Positions 23,344-32,900 of a stretch of DNA of 64,000 nt are shown here, in pieces (position 1 is the stretch's first letter; every line of letters begins with the position of its first letter). The stretch is from Heterocephalus glaber. Lineage: Eukaryota; Chordata; Mammalia; Rodentia; Bathyergidae. Under the pieces are notes generated by a model. The model ran no database searches and was not told the origin of the DNA. It saw only the letters and a list, made by a program, of their open reading frames with translations. The translations under genes were made by a program, and so were the position numbers. The DNA is taken from positions 3,814,280-3,878,279 of the forward strand of contig NW_004624795.1 of the NCBI RefSeq assembly GCF_000247695.1. The letters run 5' to 3'.

Positions 23344-23561
23344 GGGCTGGGGTTTTAGCTCAGTGGTTCCGCCGCCTGCCGCAAAAGGACCTGAGTTCGA
23401 TCTGGGGTACCAGGAAAAAGAAAAAAAGAATTTGTTCTGTGGGAATTCTATTCTTTTTTTTTTTTTTTTTTGGTACCAGGGATCAAACTCTGGTCCTTGT
23501 GCTTGCACAGCAGGTGGTGAAACCACTAAGCTGAATCCCCTAGCCGGGGAATTCTATTCTT
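23344..23561. repeat. Inverted pair of ID SINEs
   Basis: Forward 23344-23428; reverse 23455-23542 flanked by GGGAATTCTATTCTT duplications (23440-23454, 23546-23560). Could fold as a long RNA hairpin. Confidence 0.9.
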
Positions 23562-23589
23562 GATGTAGTTTCCAAAAATAATGAATCCC

Positions 23590-23842
23590 TCTGAGTTCGA
23601 TTCCTGCTATCAAAAAAGAAAATGACCAAACAATACATCCTGGAATTCTAGAATTTTTGTTTGTTGAGACAGGTCTCACTATGTAGCCCAGGATGGCCTT
23701 GAACTCGAATGGACCCAAGTGCTGGGATTACAGGTGTGTGCCACCAGGCTTGCCTTTTCTTTTTTTTTGGTACCGGGGATCAAAGTCGGGACCTTGTGCT
23801 TTCAAGGCAAGCACCAGAACCACTGAGCTAAATCCCGAGTCT
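23590..23842. repeat. ID fragment, reverse B1, reverse ID
   Basis: 3' scrap of an ID 23590-23618; shortened reverse B1 23655-23753; reverse ID 23756-23842. Confidence 0.82.
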
Positions 23843-23981
23843 GCCTCTAGAATTTTTAAATGGGAAGAGATATTAACTATTTTTTGTCTAACTCTTATGT
23901 CACAGAATAAACTAAAACCCTAAGCTTAAATGACGTAGTGAAGATCACATTTATTTAAGTATTTTTCTTCTCCTGAATCTT

Positions 23982-24147
23982 CGTTGTTATTATTATTATT
24001 ATGTTGTTGTTGTTGTTGTTGTTGTTATTAAAGAGTCAAGGTCTTACTTTGTTGCCCAGGATGGCCCTGAACTCCTGGTCTCAAATGATCCTCCTGCCTC
24101 AGCTTCCTAAGTAGCCAAGACTACGGTCATACACCACCACCAGTCAG
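23982..24147 (-). repeat. Old B1 with (TTA)n(TTG)n tail
   Basis: Tail is a compound TTATTA/TTGTTG microsatellite (23986-24030); the body is diverged. Confidence 0.75.
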
Positions 24148-24559
24148 GATTTTAATATGCTAGATTTCCATTTTAATTGTGACATATTATACTGCTTCAA
24201 TTTTATTTGTTTTAAAAACATAATTAACAAAAAACCATAATTGAATACAATATTATTACTAAAAAACAAACTCAATTTGATCTTTCTTCTTGTCTATATT
24301 TAAGGTAAAAAAGAAAATCAAACGTAGAACAATTATGACAAACTTTTCCAAGGAATAGACACCACCATTTAGTATCCTAAATATATAGTTCCCCAAAATA
24401 TATAGTTTCCTCAACTTTAACTGGACAGGGAAATACGCTGGAAGGTTGTTGTTTTTTTTTTCAGAAAAAGAACATCTGACAACAAAACCAAACCAACCCC
24501 ACTCCCTTTGGGGTAAGAGATTTTTTTCCTAGATAAGCAGGGCCATTCCTAATTAATCT

Positions 24560-26350
24560 TCGCCGTCTCCCTGTGGCGGGGACCCCAGGGCTGGCGCCCC
24601 GCCCTGACTCATGCACACTCAGGGACAGAGAATGACCGCGACAGAGCCACTCACTCCTCACATGGGATGAGGGGAGGTGGGAGGGAAGGAGAAAGGTTAA
24701 AAACTCCGAGATGAGGCTCTCTCTTTGGCTGGAGAGCAAGCCGAGTTACCCACACCAGGCCAGACTGCGCAGTCTGCAGCAGCGCCGCCCGGACCTGCGC
24801 GCCGCCCGGGCCCCGAGCAGCGCTCCCGGCGGCCTCCGCGCTGGCTTTCACGAGTCCAAGCTTCGACTTTCGCATCCTCAGCCGGCTCTCGCCACAGCTC
24901 GGGGGCCTCTGCCAGCCGCCGCGTGGAGTCCCGGGGTCCCCCCAGCGCCTCTGCCTCTGTCGCACAAAGCCCCCCATTTGCAGGGCCAGCGGTGTCCGGA
25001 AGGCTCTGGAAGGCTCTGGAAGAAGTCGGGGCAGCTGCCGGTCGGACGGAGCCGGCGCTGTGGGAAACCCGGAAACAAAGGCTCAGGCGGCCAGCAGGGG
25101 GCACCATCGGCGACAGGGTGGGGAGAGAATCCAGGCCCCTCTCCTCCGCCGAACCTCACAGTGGGGCAAGCGCGGCCCACGGCAGTCTCATCTGCCGATT
25201 GCTCCCGAAGGGAGGGTGAGTCCCCTCCCGCAGCGCCGCGGACCGGGCTGCAAAGCCCTGGGCCTAGACGCCCGCACCTGCAGGGGGAGGCGCGCGGCTC
25301 CCGCCCTCTGTCCTGCTCGTCCCCAGCCCCTCCTACCTACAGTCCCGGCCGCGGTGCGTTTCCTTTTCAATTGCAACAATGCTACTTTAAGTTGGGTCCC
25401 CCAGACAGAAGCTTGCATTTCTTACTGTTCTCAGAGCAGTCCAAGAAACGCTACATCAGTACACGAGGAGTAAAGGGAAAGGCAAGCTCTTTTCATCTGG
25501 CTTTCGAATCAGTACTCGAAATAATGCCCGGAAGCAAAAATACACCCGAGCTGACCGAGCACAGAGCTCGGCCCTGCAGCTCCATCCTTCCCTTCGCAGC
25601 CGGGGCAGCGCGGCCGGGGCAGCGCGGCCGCGGCGCCGGCCCCTAAAGCAGGTAGATGATGTAGGACAGAACGACCAGGCCTATGATGGCGAAGAACATC
25701 AGGATGAAAATGTCCAGCATCGTGCGGTCCCGGACCCTGGAGGCCCCGATCCCGGGAAGCGGCTGCCGCGAGCAGAGGTTGCGGTCCCTGCCCCGATGGC
25801 CCCCTCCCCCTGACCCAGATCGGGGAGGCGGCCGTCCATCCACACCCCGCCCCTGCCCCTTCAGCCAATCAGGAGGCCGGAGTGGTAACCAGGGCGCTGC
25901 GGCTCCGGACCAGGCAGGACCGAGAGGCTCCGCGCTTTTCCTGGGCGCCCAGTCCCGCCTCGAGGGGCGGAAACGCTGTCTGCATCTCGAAGCCCAGCAT
26001 CCGCCAGGGGAGGTGGGCACGGAGGGAGCCGCTCCAGATCCCCTGGATGAACGCATCCTCCGACTGCCTTTCTTTGTCCCTTTTCCTCACTCTCAGTATC
26101 TCTGGCAAATCATGTCAGAAAAATAACAGCTGGCGGTGGGGTGGTCCATTGGCAAGGTTGGAAGGTCGTTTCCGGGCAGACGCGGGCAACAGCCCCATGT
26201 GGGTCGCAGCTGGCATCGTTGGGGACCGAGCTGCGCTGTGTCTGCCGGGAGAGGCACGTGGGGAGGGCTCCCCTAATGCTTTGCGCTTAGCAGGACGCAG
26301 ACCAGGCCTGCTCGCCGTGGTCCCCCAACCTGTCCCAGGCAGCGAGTGTC
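24560..26350. promoter_or_regulatory. CpG island around the micropeptide locus
   Basis: About 1.8 kb of CpG-dense, repeat-free DNA between SINE-rich flanks, with many CG dinucleotides, a NotI-type site at 25624-25631 and short GC-rich tandem duplications (25601-25626; GGAAGGCTCT twice near 24998-25017). It contains the micropeptide ORF on the minus strand. This is the expected promoter and exon of a transcript running on the minus strand away from LASP1. A candidate minus-strand AATAAA lies at 24202-24207. The boundaries are by eye. Confidence 0.65.
25643..25720 (-). CDS. 25-residue single-pass membrane micropeptide, candidate LASP1NB/LINC00672 product
   Basis: On the minus strand an ATG at 25720 opens 25 codons to TAG at 25643. 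The peptide begins MLDIFILMFF, continues AIIGLVV and ends LSYIIYLL. After one Asp it is an uninterrupted hydrophobic helix long enough to span a membrane, with Tyr residues near its C-terminal end. Position -3 of the start is A, an adequate Kozak context. The T-rich hydrophobic codons stand out inside a strongly GC-rich CpG island. The same frame is open upstream to an ATG at 26056 (137 codons in all), but that leader is Pro/Arg/Gly-rich and looks like untranslated CpG-island sequence. The ORF lies about 2.2 kb past the LASP1 poly(A) site on the same strand, where human has LINC00672 (renamed LASP1NB, as I recall). Translation and function are inferred. Confidence 0.6.
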   Translation of the reverse strand: MLDIFILMFFAIIGLVVLSYIIYLL

Positions 26351-27965
26351 TGGAAACGCAGATACAAGTGGTTTCTTGAATCTTGAGGGAGAAGGGACTG
26401 ATGTCTCATTCTTTTTAAAGACTCAAGTTATGTCATTTGTGGCTTTGTGCCTTTTACGAGTTTCAATCATTTCCTATTAAATGAAAACATTTATTTCCCT
26501 GGCACATCTCCGAGGCCTGGTCTCCTTGGCTTCACCCCAAACAGCTTTTTTTTTTTTTGAGACAGAGTCTCGCTATGCAATCCAGGCTGGCCTTTAACTC
26601 ACTATGTAGCCCAGGCTGGCCTTGAACTCATGATGATCCTCCTGCCTCAGCCTCCTGAGTGCTGGGACTATAAGGCGTCCTACCCTCTACCACACTATGC
26701 CTACAGAGAGCTGTTTTGAAGGGCCTGGGTTAAAACATTAGGAACCCCATAGAGCACTGGGCCTCAGGAGCCAGGCTGCTTCCCGCAGCTCCTCAGGAAC
26801 TCCTCCCACCGGTCTGGGAGTCCCCGGGAGCCCGAGACTGAGGCCTGGGAGCATGTGTGCGTGTGTGTTAAGTGGCATTGGCACTAATGTCTGCCAAAGC
26901 CCTCTGCCCCTTCCAGTCCTCTGAAGTTTTGGGAGGCCTCAGGAGGCCAGGTGTGCCAAGCGTCCTTCCTCTTGGGGCACAGCAGGCCAGCCCTTGGGGG
27001 GGCCTTTGGGGGTGGGCAGGGGCTGTGCCACCCTGTTTCCCACTCTTGCCCAGCTCTGGGGACTTTGGACCCTGACTCCGCTCACACTCAGCTCAGGGAA
27101 GCCCTTGTGCCCCTGCCACTTTGGGCCCCAGCTGCTTGAGAAAGTGCCCCTCCCCTGAGGCAGTGGGGCGGGGGCTGGGGTCCCTGCTCTACCACCATCC
27201 TTGTGTTCTTTCAAGTCTCGCTGAGCCAGATGGAGGCTACAGTTACAGACTGGGCACATGGAGCCAGAGCATAGGGGGCTCCTAAGGGCTGCACAGAGCG
27301 GTGGAGACAGTGAGACCCAGAACCACACTGGGGCGCATGGCCCAGCTCTGCCGCACCGAGCAGCCTGGGTAAGATGGGTACAGAAGCAGTTACTTCCCTC
27401 ACAGAGCCACTAAGGAGAGAGAAGGATCATATTAAAGATCACCACACCTGTCATACTAGCACTTGGGAGGCTGAAGCAGGATGACTGCTGGAGTTCGAGG
27501 CCAGCCTGAGCTAGTGAGACCCTGTCTCAAAAAACAAAAAGATCACACTTCCAAGGCCGCCTTGGGTGGCTAGATCACGGAGAGCTTTGTGCTGCACCTT
27601 GTCCCACCTCAGGCTGTCCCAGGCCCTCTAACTTCACTCCTTAAACACACGCAGAGCCACCGCTCCCTCCCCAAAGGGCACAGGGCCAGGATGGCCCTGC
27701 ACTCAGTCTGGGCCATGGACAGGTGCCAGGTAGCTGAGGATGAACTCAGCTCTCGCCTGTTGAGGGCACTGGCCTCGGGGCAGGCAGCTGCACAGCTAAA
27801 GAAGCGGGAAAGGGACTTGGAGTTGAGGAGTCACCTCTGTGCCACCAAGCTGGGTACACAGGGGTGGGGACAATGTCCAGGAGCAGCTGGGCGAGAGGTC
27901 CACGTGTCCCCAAGTGTTCAGAACTTACCCCACAGCAGCACCGAGCCACAAAGGACACCAAGTCC
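26351..27965. other. Intergenic, micropeptide CpG island to LASP1 poly(A) site
   Basis: Holds a reverse B1 with 29-bp duplication (26546-26701) and a forward B1 (27440-27541). The rest is GC-rich unique sequence with chance ORFs only. Confidence 0.7.
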
Positions 27966-27967
27966 GC

Positions 27968-29777
27968 AGGTAAAAATTACACTTTTATTTGAGTCACCAG
28001 GAGAAAGATTTACTTGTGGTTCAAGTCAAATGTTCAAAATCATTAACAGGCCCCAAAGGTCTGATTCGGAGCACAAGCCCACAAGGGAGGGGATCAAACA
28101 GATGAGAAAGACGACGGCCCCATAAAAAGGGTGAGCGGGCGCTTCACACACAGACAGTGAAATGTTTGGACAAAGGCCAATCCCACAGGGTCACTTGTTT
28201 CTTTTTAAATACAGGCTCGTGGGGTGGGACGGTTTCATTTTTTTCCAGCTATTAAAAAAAAAAAATGGCCCAAAAGTGCATTATGTGAAAGATAAAAAGG
28301 CAGAAATGAAGCAATAAAGGAGCCTTCCCTGGAGGGATGTGAGGGGAACCAGGAAGCAGGGTTGGGAGCCCACGGTTGTCACCAGTGGGATTGGTCCCGA
28401 AAGTCATGGTCACATTGTAGCTCAAGCCTCCCGTCCTGGAGCAAGCGGCCAGGTCTGCCCCGGTGGGAGGGCCTGTGCTGGGGTGGTGGCTCTGGGCCTG
28501 GCGCTGCGTCCCTCAGCACCAGTGTGGCAGCCCCTCGTCTCTCTGGGAGTACGCATGTCCCCTTCTTAGGGCAGAAAATGGAGCAGCTGCCTGCCTCGAG
28601 CAGGAAGCAAAGTTTGGAGGCTGCAGGCCCTCTGGTTCCTCATCCCAGTCACGGGTCCCCAGATCCACATTGTGCTTTGAGACGGAGAGGAACTGGATGG
28701 AACCATGGCCTCCTGAGAGGCTTACTGACAGAGAGGACACTCCCTCCCTCACCGGGGCTGGCTGGGGCCAGAGGAAAGGGGCAGGGGCACTAGCAGTCAC
28801 TTCCTCCAACTGCTCTTGGGGCGTTTTCCCAAGTCCACACACGAGCCGCCAAGGCGAATCCCTCACCTGAGAGCACTGGTGTGCAGTGCGCGGGGCAGCT
28901 GCTGGAGGGCTGGGGGGGCTCAGCATCTGGGGGGCCAGCTGTGGTCGGACTCAGGGTAGGAATGGGAGGAGGCCCAGGAGAGGGACAGGAGACTCAGAGA
29001 TGAATGATGCCAGGCTAGGTTTGTCCGGCCCCGGCACAGAGGAGCCTGGGCATAGCACCATCTTCCTGCCTCTCCTTGAAATCTGCTTCCGGTTCCGGAG
29101 CCCTGGGCCCCGCCTTGCTACACGGGGGTGGGGGTGTTGGTCCAAACGCCACCAGTGTGGGTGACTCAGTCCTTCAGGGGCCGGGAGGAGGACAGACTCA
29201 CTGTGCCCAGGGTGCCTTCCTTCCTGCCCAGGGCCACAGAAAGGTGCTGCTCACTGACCTACAGGGAAGCATCTGGCAGAGCTGGGGCCACACCCTGCCC
29301 CGTGTCCCCCTCGCCTGTCTCCGGAACACCAAGGTCCTGCCGGCCCCAGGCCCACAAGGCCTTCCCCGGGGGACTGGGGACAGGTGGGAGAGCAGCTCCC
29401 CCTGAACTACCCAGAGCCCTTTCCCCACCCGGTCTTCGAGGGCCCCTCTGTGAGGAAGGGAGGGGCGGCCCACTAGGGTCCCCCGAAGGGCCTGGGCCGG
29501 GGAGGGGCCAGCAGCCCAGGGCAGGGGAGGCGGCCTTGGGCAGCACTGTTCCAGCCCAGCTCTTCTCTCCAGAGAGAACACCGAGAAGTCGGTCAGGGGG
29601 AAACTGGCCAGAGAGGGGGCCCGACAGTGGCAGAACGAGGCTTCGGGTGGCCAAAGCGGCTGAGGAGGGTTGGGGACAAACAAGCTGTTGCAGATCTTAA
29701 AGGACAGAGACACGGAAGGGCGGACAGTTGCCCGGTGGACGCGAGGCCGGAGTGTGCGGAGGCTGGGCAGCACGGGC
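27968..29777 (-). other. LASP1: LASP1 3' untranslated region
   Basis: About 1.8 kb of SINE-free DNA from the stop codon to the poly(A) signal. It is GC-rich near the stop and AT-richer at about 28190-28320. Freedom from SINEs, unlike the flanks, fits an exonic 3' UTR. Shorter alternative ends cannot be excluded. Confidence 0.75.
27984..27989 (-). promoter_or_regulatory. LASP1: LASP1 poly(A) signal AATAAA
   Basis: Reads AATAAA on the minus strand, with a G/T-rich stretch (TTGGTGTCCTTTGTGG) about 25-40 bp downstream, as expected for a CstF site. Cleavage probably falls near 27965-27970. Confidence 0.75.
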
Positions 29778-29951
29778 TCAGATGGCCTCCACGTAGTTGG
29801 CCGGCAGCATCCCCGTGTCGCCCGTGCGCTCCACGGTCCCATACATCCAGCCGTCATCGATCTGCTGCACGTTGACAATGGTGTCCCCGTCCTGGAAGGA
29901 GACCTCGTCCTCGTCGGCAGCGCTGTAGTCATACACTGCGCGGTACCGCTT
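29778..29951 (-). CDS. LASP1: LASP1 coding exon 7 (SH3 domain and stop)
   Basis: 174 bp including TGA at 29778-29780. It encodes the whole SH3 domain from [20 protein letters not shown] to [20 protein letters not shown], identical to human as far as I recall. The SH3 binds proline-rich partners such as zyxin and palladin. Acceptor CCCCCAG. Confidence 0.98.
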
Positions 29952-32900
29952 CTGGGGGGACAGGACGGTCACGCTGGGCCCTAGCCCAGCTCTGCCTCTG
30001 AGGGACACCCTAGCCTTGAGTTCCTAATTCTCAAGGACTCCAGGGCCGGGCTGGGGGACAGAGGGGACAGGGCCGTGCTCCGCTGTGAATTCACTAGCGT
30101 CCGAGTCTTAACTTTTGGGGAAAGCACTGGCCGTTTCACAGAGCACCTGGCATCCACTCAGGGTCAGATGGGGGACGCACTAAGGGCACAGACAGGACCA
30201 GGGTAGGGTTTAAATATCTGACAGGCTCTGTTTGCTGCTACTGGAATTATTATAAGCACCAATATTTTCTTCCTTTTTGCTTTGTATTGTTTTGTTTCCT
30301 CAGACAGGGTCTTGCTATGTACGTAGCCCAGGCTGGCCTCAAATTCAGAGATCCTCCTGCCTCAGCCTCCTGGGTGCTGAGATTACAGGTAGGCACCACT
30401 GCACCCAGCAAATGTCACACCTTGACCCTGCTGCCCTATGTCCCTTACCCTGCTGGCTACCTTCAGAGCACGTCACGCCGGGCCTGACATTACAGACCTG
30501 CACATTTATCGCTTTCTTACTGGAATACAAGCTCTCAGAGGGTGGGACAGTAGTCAGATCCTGTGTCCAGGACGAGACAGTGACCTGAGGGGCTGGCATT
30601 CACTAGGAACCTCCGCCTGCACTGTATGTGTCCAGACCAAGAGGCTCCGGGGCCGCCAGAGAGCTGTTTTATTCCTCTGTGGTCCCAGCACTCTGGGAGG
30701 CTGAGGCAGAAGGGTTAAAAGTCCAAGCTCAGCCCTATCTCAAACAGAAGGGTTAGGGCTGTCATTGCATGCAAAGGCCCTGGGTTCCACTCTGAACACC
30801 AGGAAAGGGGAAAAAAGCTGAAAAAAGTGCCGAGGGACTGGTTAGTGGGGTCAAGTGACAGAAACGGGGGATACCCACTAGACACAGGACGGTCTGGGAG
30901 GGTCAGGCAGAGATCAGAAGGGTGTAGGGTCTCCCTCCTCATGAAAACGGGGCTGCCCAAGTCTGGAGGACCCCACCCAGAAAGGGCCTGTGTGCGCCTC
31001 AGTGCTGGAGCAGGGAATGTCCCCCGAAGTCAAGACAGCCTCCCCCCACAGGGGCACTTCCTCCAAACTGTGGGGCCCAGATCTGTTCCAAACACACGAC
31101 AGGGGCGCCAGGGCCTGGGGTCAGAGGCCAGGGGGACCTGGAACCCTTCACCACCACCACCCCAAGGCCCCTACTCACCCCGCCCCCGCCTGGGGTGCTG
31201 CGCTGTATGGACCCCGGGGCCGCGGGCTCCTTGTAGCTGCCATAGGCTGGAGTCACTTGCTGCGGCTGCTGGTAAACTGCATGGAGGAGGAGAGGTCAGA
31301 AAATGCTTAGAGCCCCCACAAGGCCAGTGTCGGGCCCCCCACTCAAGGACAGGGTCACCCGCACACGCATCCATGTTGGGACCCCCAGCAGGGGCTGTGT
31401 GCCCCGCAGACCCCTGGCTGGGGAGGGGGCCGCCATGGGACAGCGTGTGTGGCCTCTCTCCAGCCCCCTCCTGTACCCACACCCACCGGGGGTGCTGGTT
31501 GGGGTGTGGTGTGGCTGAGGCTGCTGCTCTGGGGGCCGCCGGTAGCTGCTGCTGTCCTGGGTGTCCCTGCGGTCCGGCTCCAACCCCTCACCGGCGCCGC
31601 CAGGGCCCATGCGGCTCTTCTCGAACTCCTCGTGGTACTTTATCTGCAGGGCAGGAGAGCTGGGTCAGGAAGGGTCCCACAGCAAAGCAGCCAGCACCTC
31701 CCGCTGCCATCCAAGACCCTGGGATGGAGGCCACTGTTCAGGAGGCTAAGGCAGGAAGATCACAAGTTTGAGACCAGCCTGTGATACATAAAGTCGCAGG
31801 CTAACCTGAATAACAGAGCAGGACCCTGCCCCCCCAAGCCACATAATCCTAACACTCCAGGAGGCTGAGGCAGGAGGGTTGCAAGTTTGAGTTCAGCCCC
31901 AGCAACTTTAGGGGGACACTGTCTGGAAATAAAAAATGGGCTGTGGGTGTTGCTGAGTGCAAAGGACATGGGTTCAACCCCCAGTACTGCAAGACATAAA
32001 ATAATTAAAATAAAATAAATAAAAATTTAAAAATAAATAATAAAATAAAGTAAAGCTCAGCTCTCGGGATGGGAGACTCCCAAGGGCTCCGCTGAGCAGC
32101 TTAACCTTGCTCAGCCTCAGTTGCCACCTCTGTCTAACAGGAAAACAGCGTGCCTCAGACGCAGGGAGTGACGGCAGCCACCACAGGGCCACGATGTGAG
32201 CCGTCACCTGCACGCGCATGTGCCAGGGACTGGGGCATCCCTGCTTCCACCCCGGCCACCCCTCAGTGGCTTCGGCTCCCGTGCCGAGCTCTCCCTGGAA
32301 GCCAAGCTCATGCCGGGAATGTGTCACGTGTCACAGGCAGCTCTTGGCACCGGCCTGACTGGCGCTTGACCCCTGCCTGCCAGAGAAGGGGACTGCAGGC
32401 TCCTTTGTCTTCGGATTTTGAGACAGGGTCTCTATGTATGCAGCCCAGGCTGGCCTTGAACTCACGAAGGCGATCGTCCTGCCTCAGCCTCCCGAGTGCT
32501 GGGATGACAGGTGTGCAAAGCCGCACCTGGCTATGACTGCACACTCCTGCTAGTGACCTCCATTTTCGCACAAGCCTCCCCAGTCATGTCTGTTCCGCAA
32601 ATGATACAAATGTCAGCTTGCAAACCCGGAAGTACTTTGCAGGGCACACACGTAACAGGAATGACACACGAGCACGAGATAAATGAGACGCAGGAGAGCA
32701 GAGGTTTCTGTCCTGCAGCCTCAAGGGACAAACATTCCACTGCACCCCAGGCCCACAGAGGAACCAGGCTGGGAGGGGAGGCACACAGCGGTCAGCACAG
32801 CTGAGGAGGAAGTGGGACACAGGAGGAAGCGGCCCCTGCCCTGCCTGATGCCAGCAGGCTCAGCCCAGCTCCCCGTGGGCCTGGGAATACTGGCTGGGGC

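Larger units (their letters stand above)
19820..24560. other. Intergenic, FBXO47 3' end to the micropeptide CpG island
   Basis: AT-rich and SINE-dense, with no conserved exon seen. Unique stretches at about 21450-22150 and 22400-22800 show only short chance ORFs. Confidence 0.7.

Noticed and set aside
24711..25646. 311-codon open frame on the plus strand, among the longest in the window
   Set aside because: It lies in a CpG island where stop codons are rare, has Pro/Ser/Arg-rich random composition and no domain, and overlaps equally long frames on the other strand.
29198..29932. 244-codon minus-strand frame overlapping LASP1 exon 7
   Set aside because: It reads the SH3 exon and 3' UTR in the wrong frame.
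30827..31771. 314-codon plus-strand frame
   Set aside because: It is antisense to LASP1 exons 5 and 6 and their GC-rich introns; the minus-strand exons explain the sequence.
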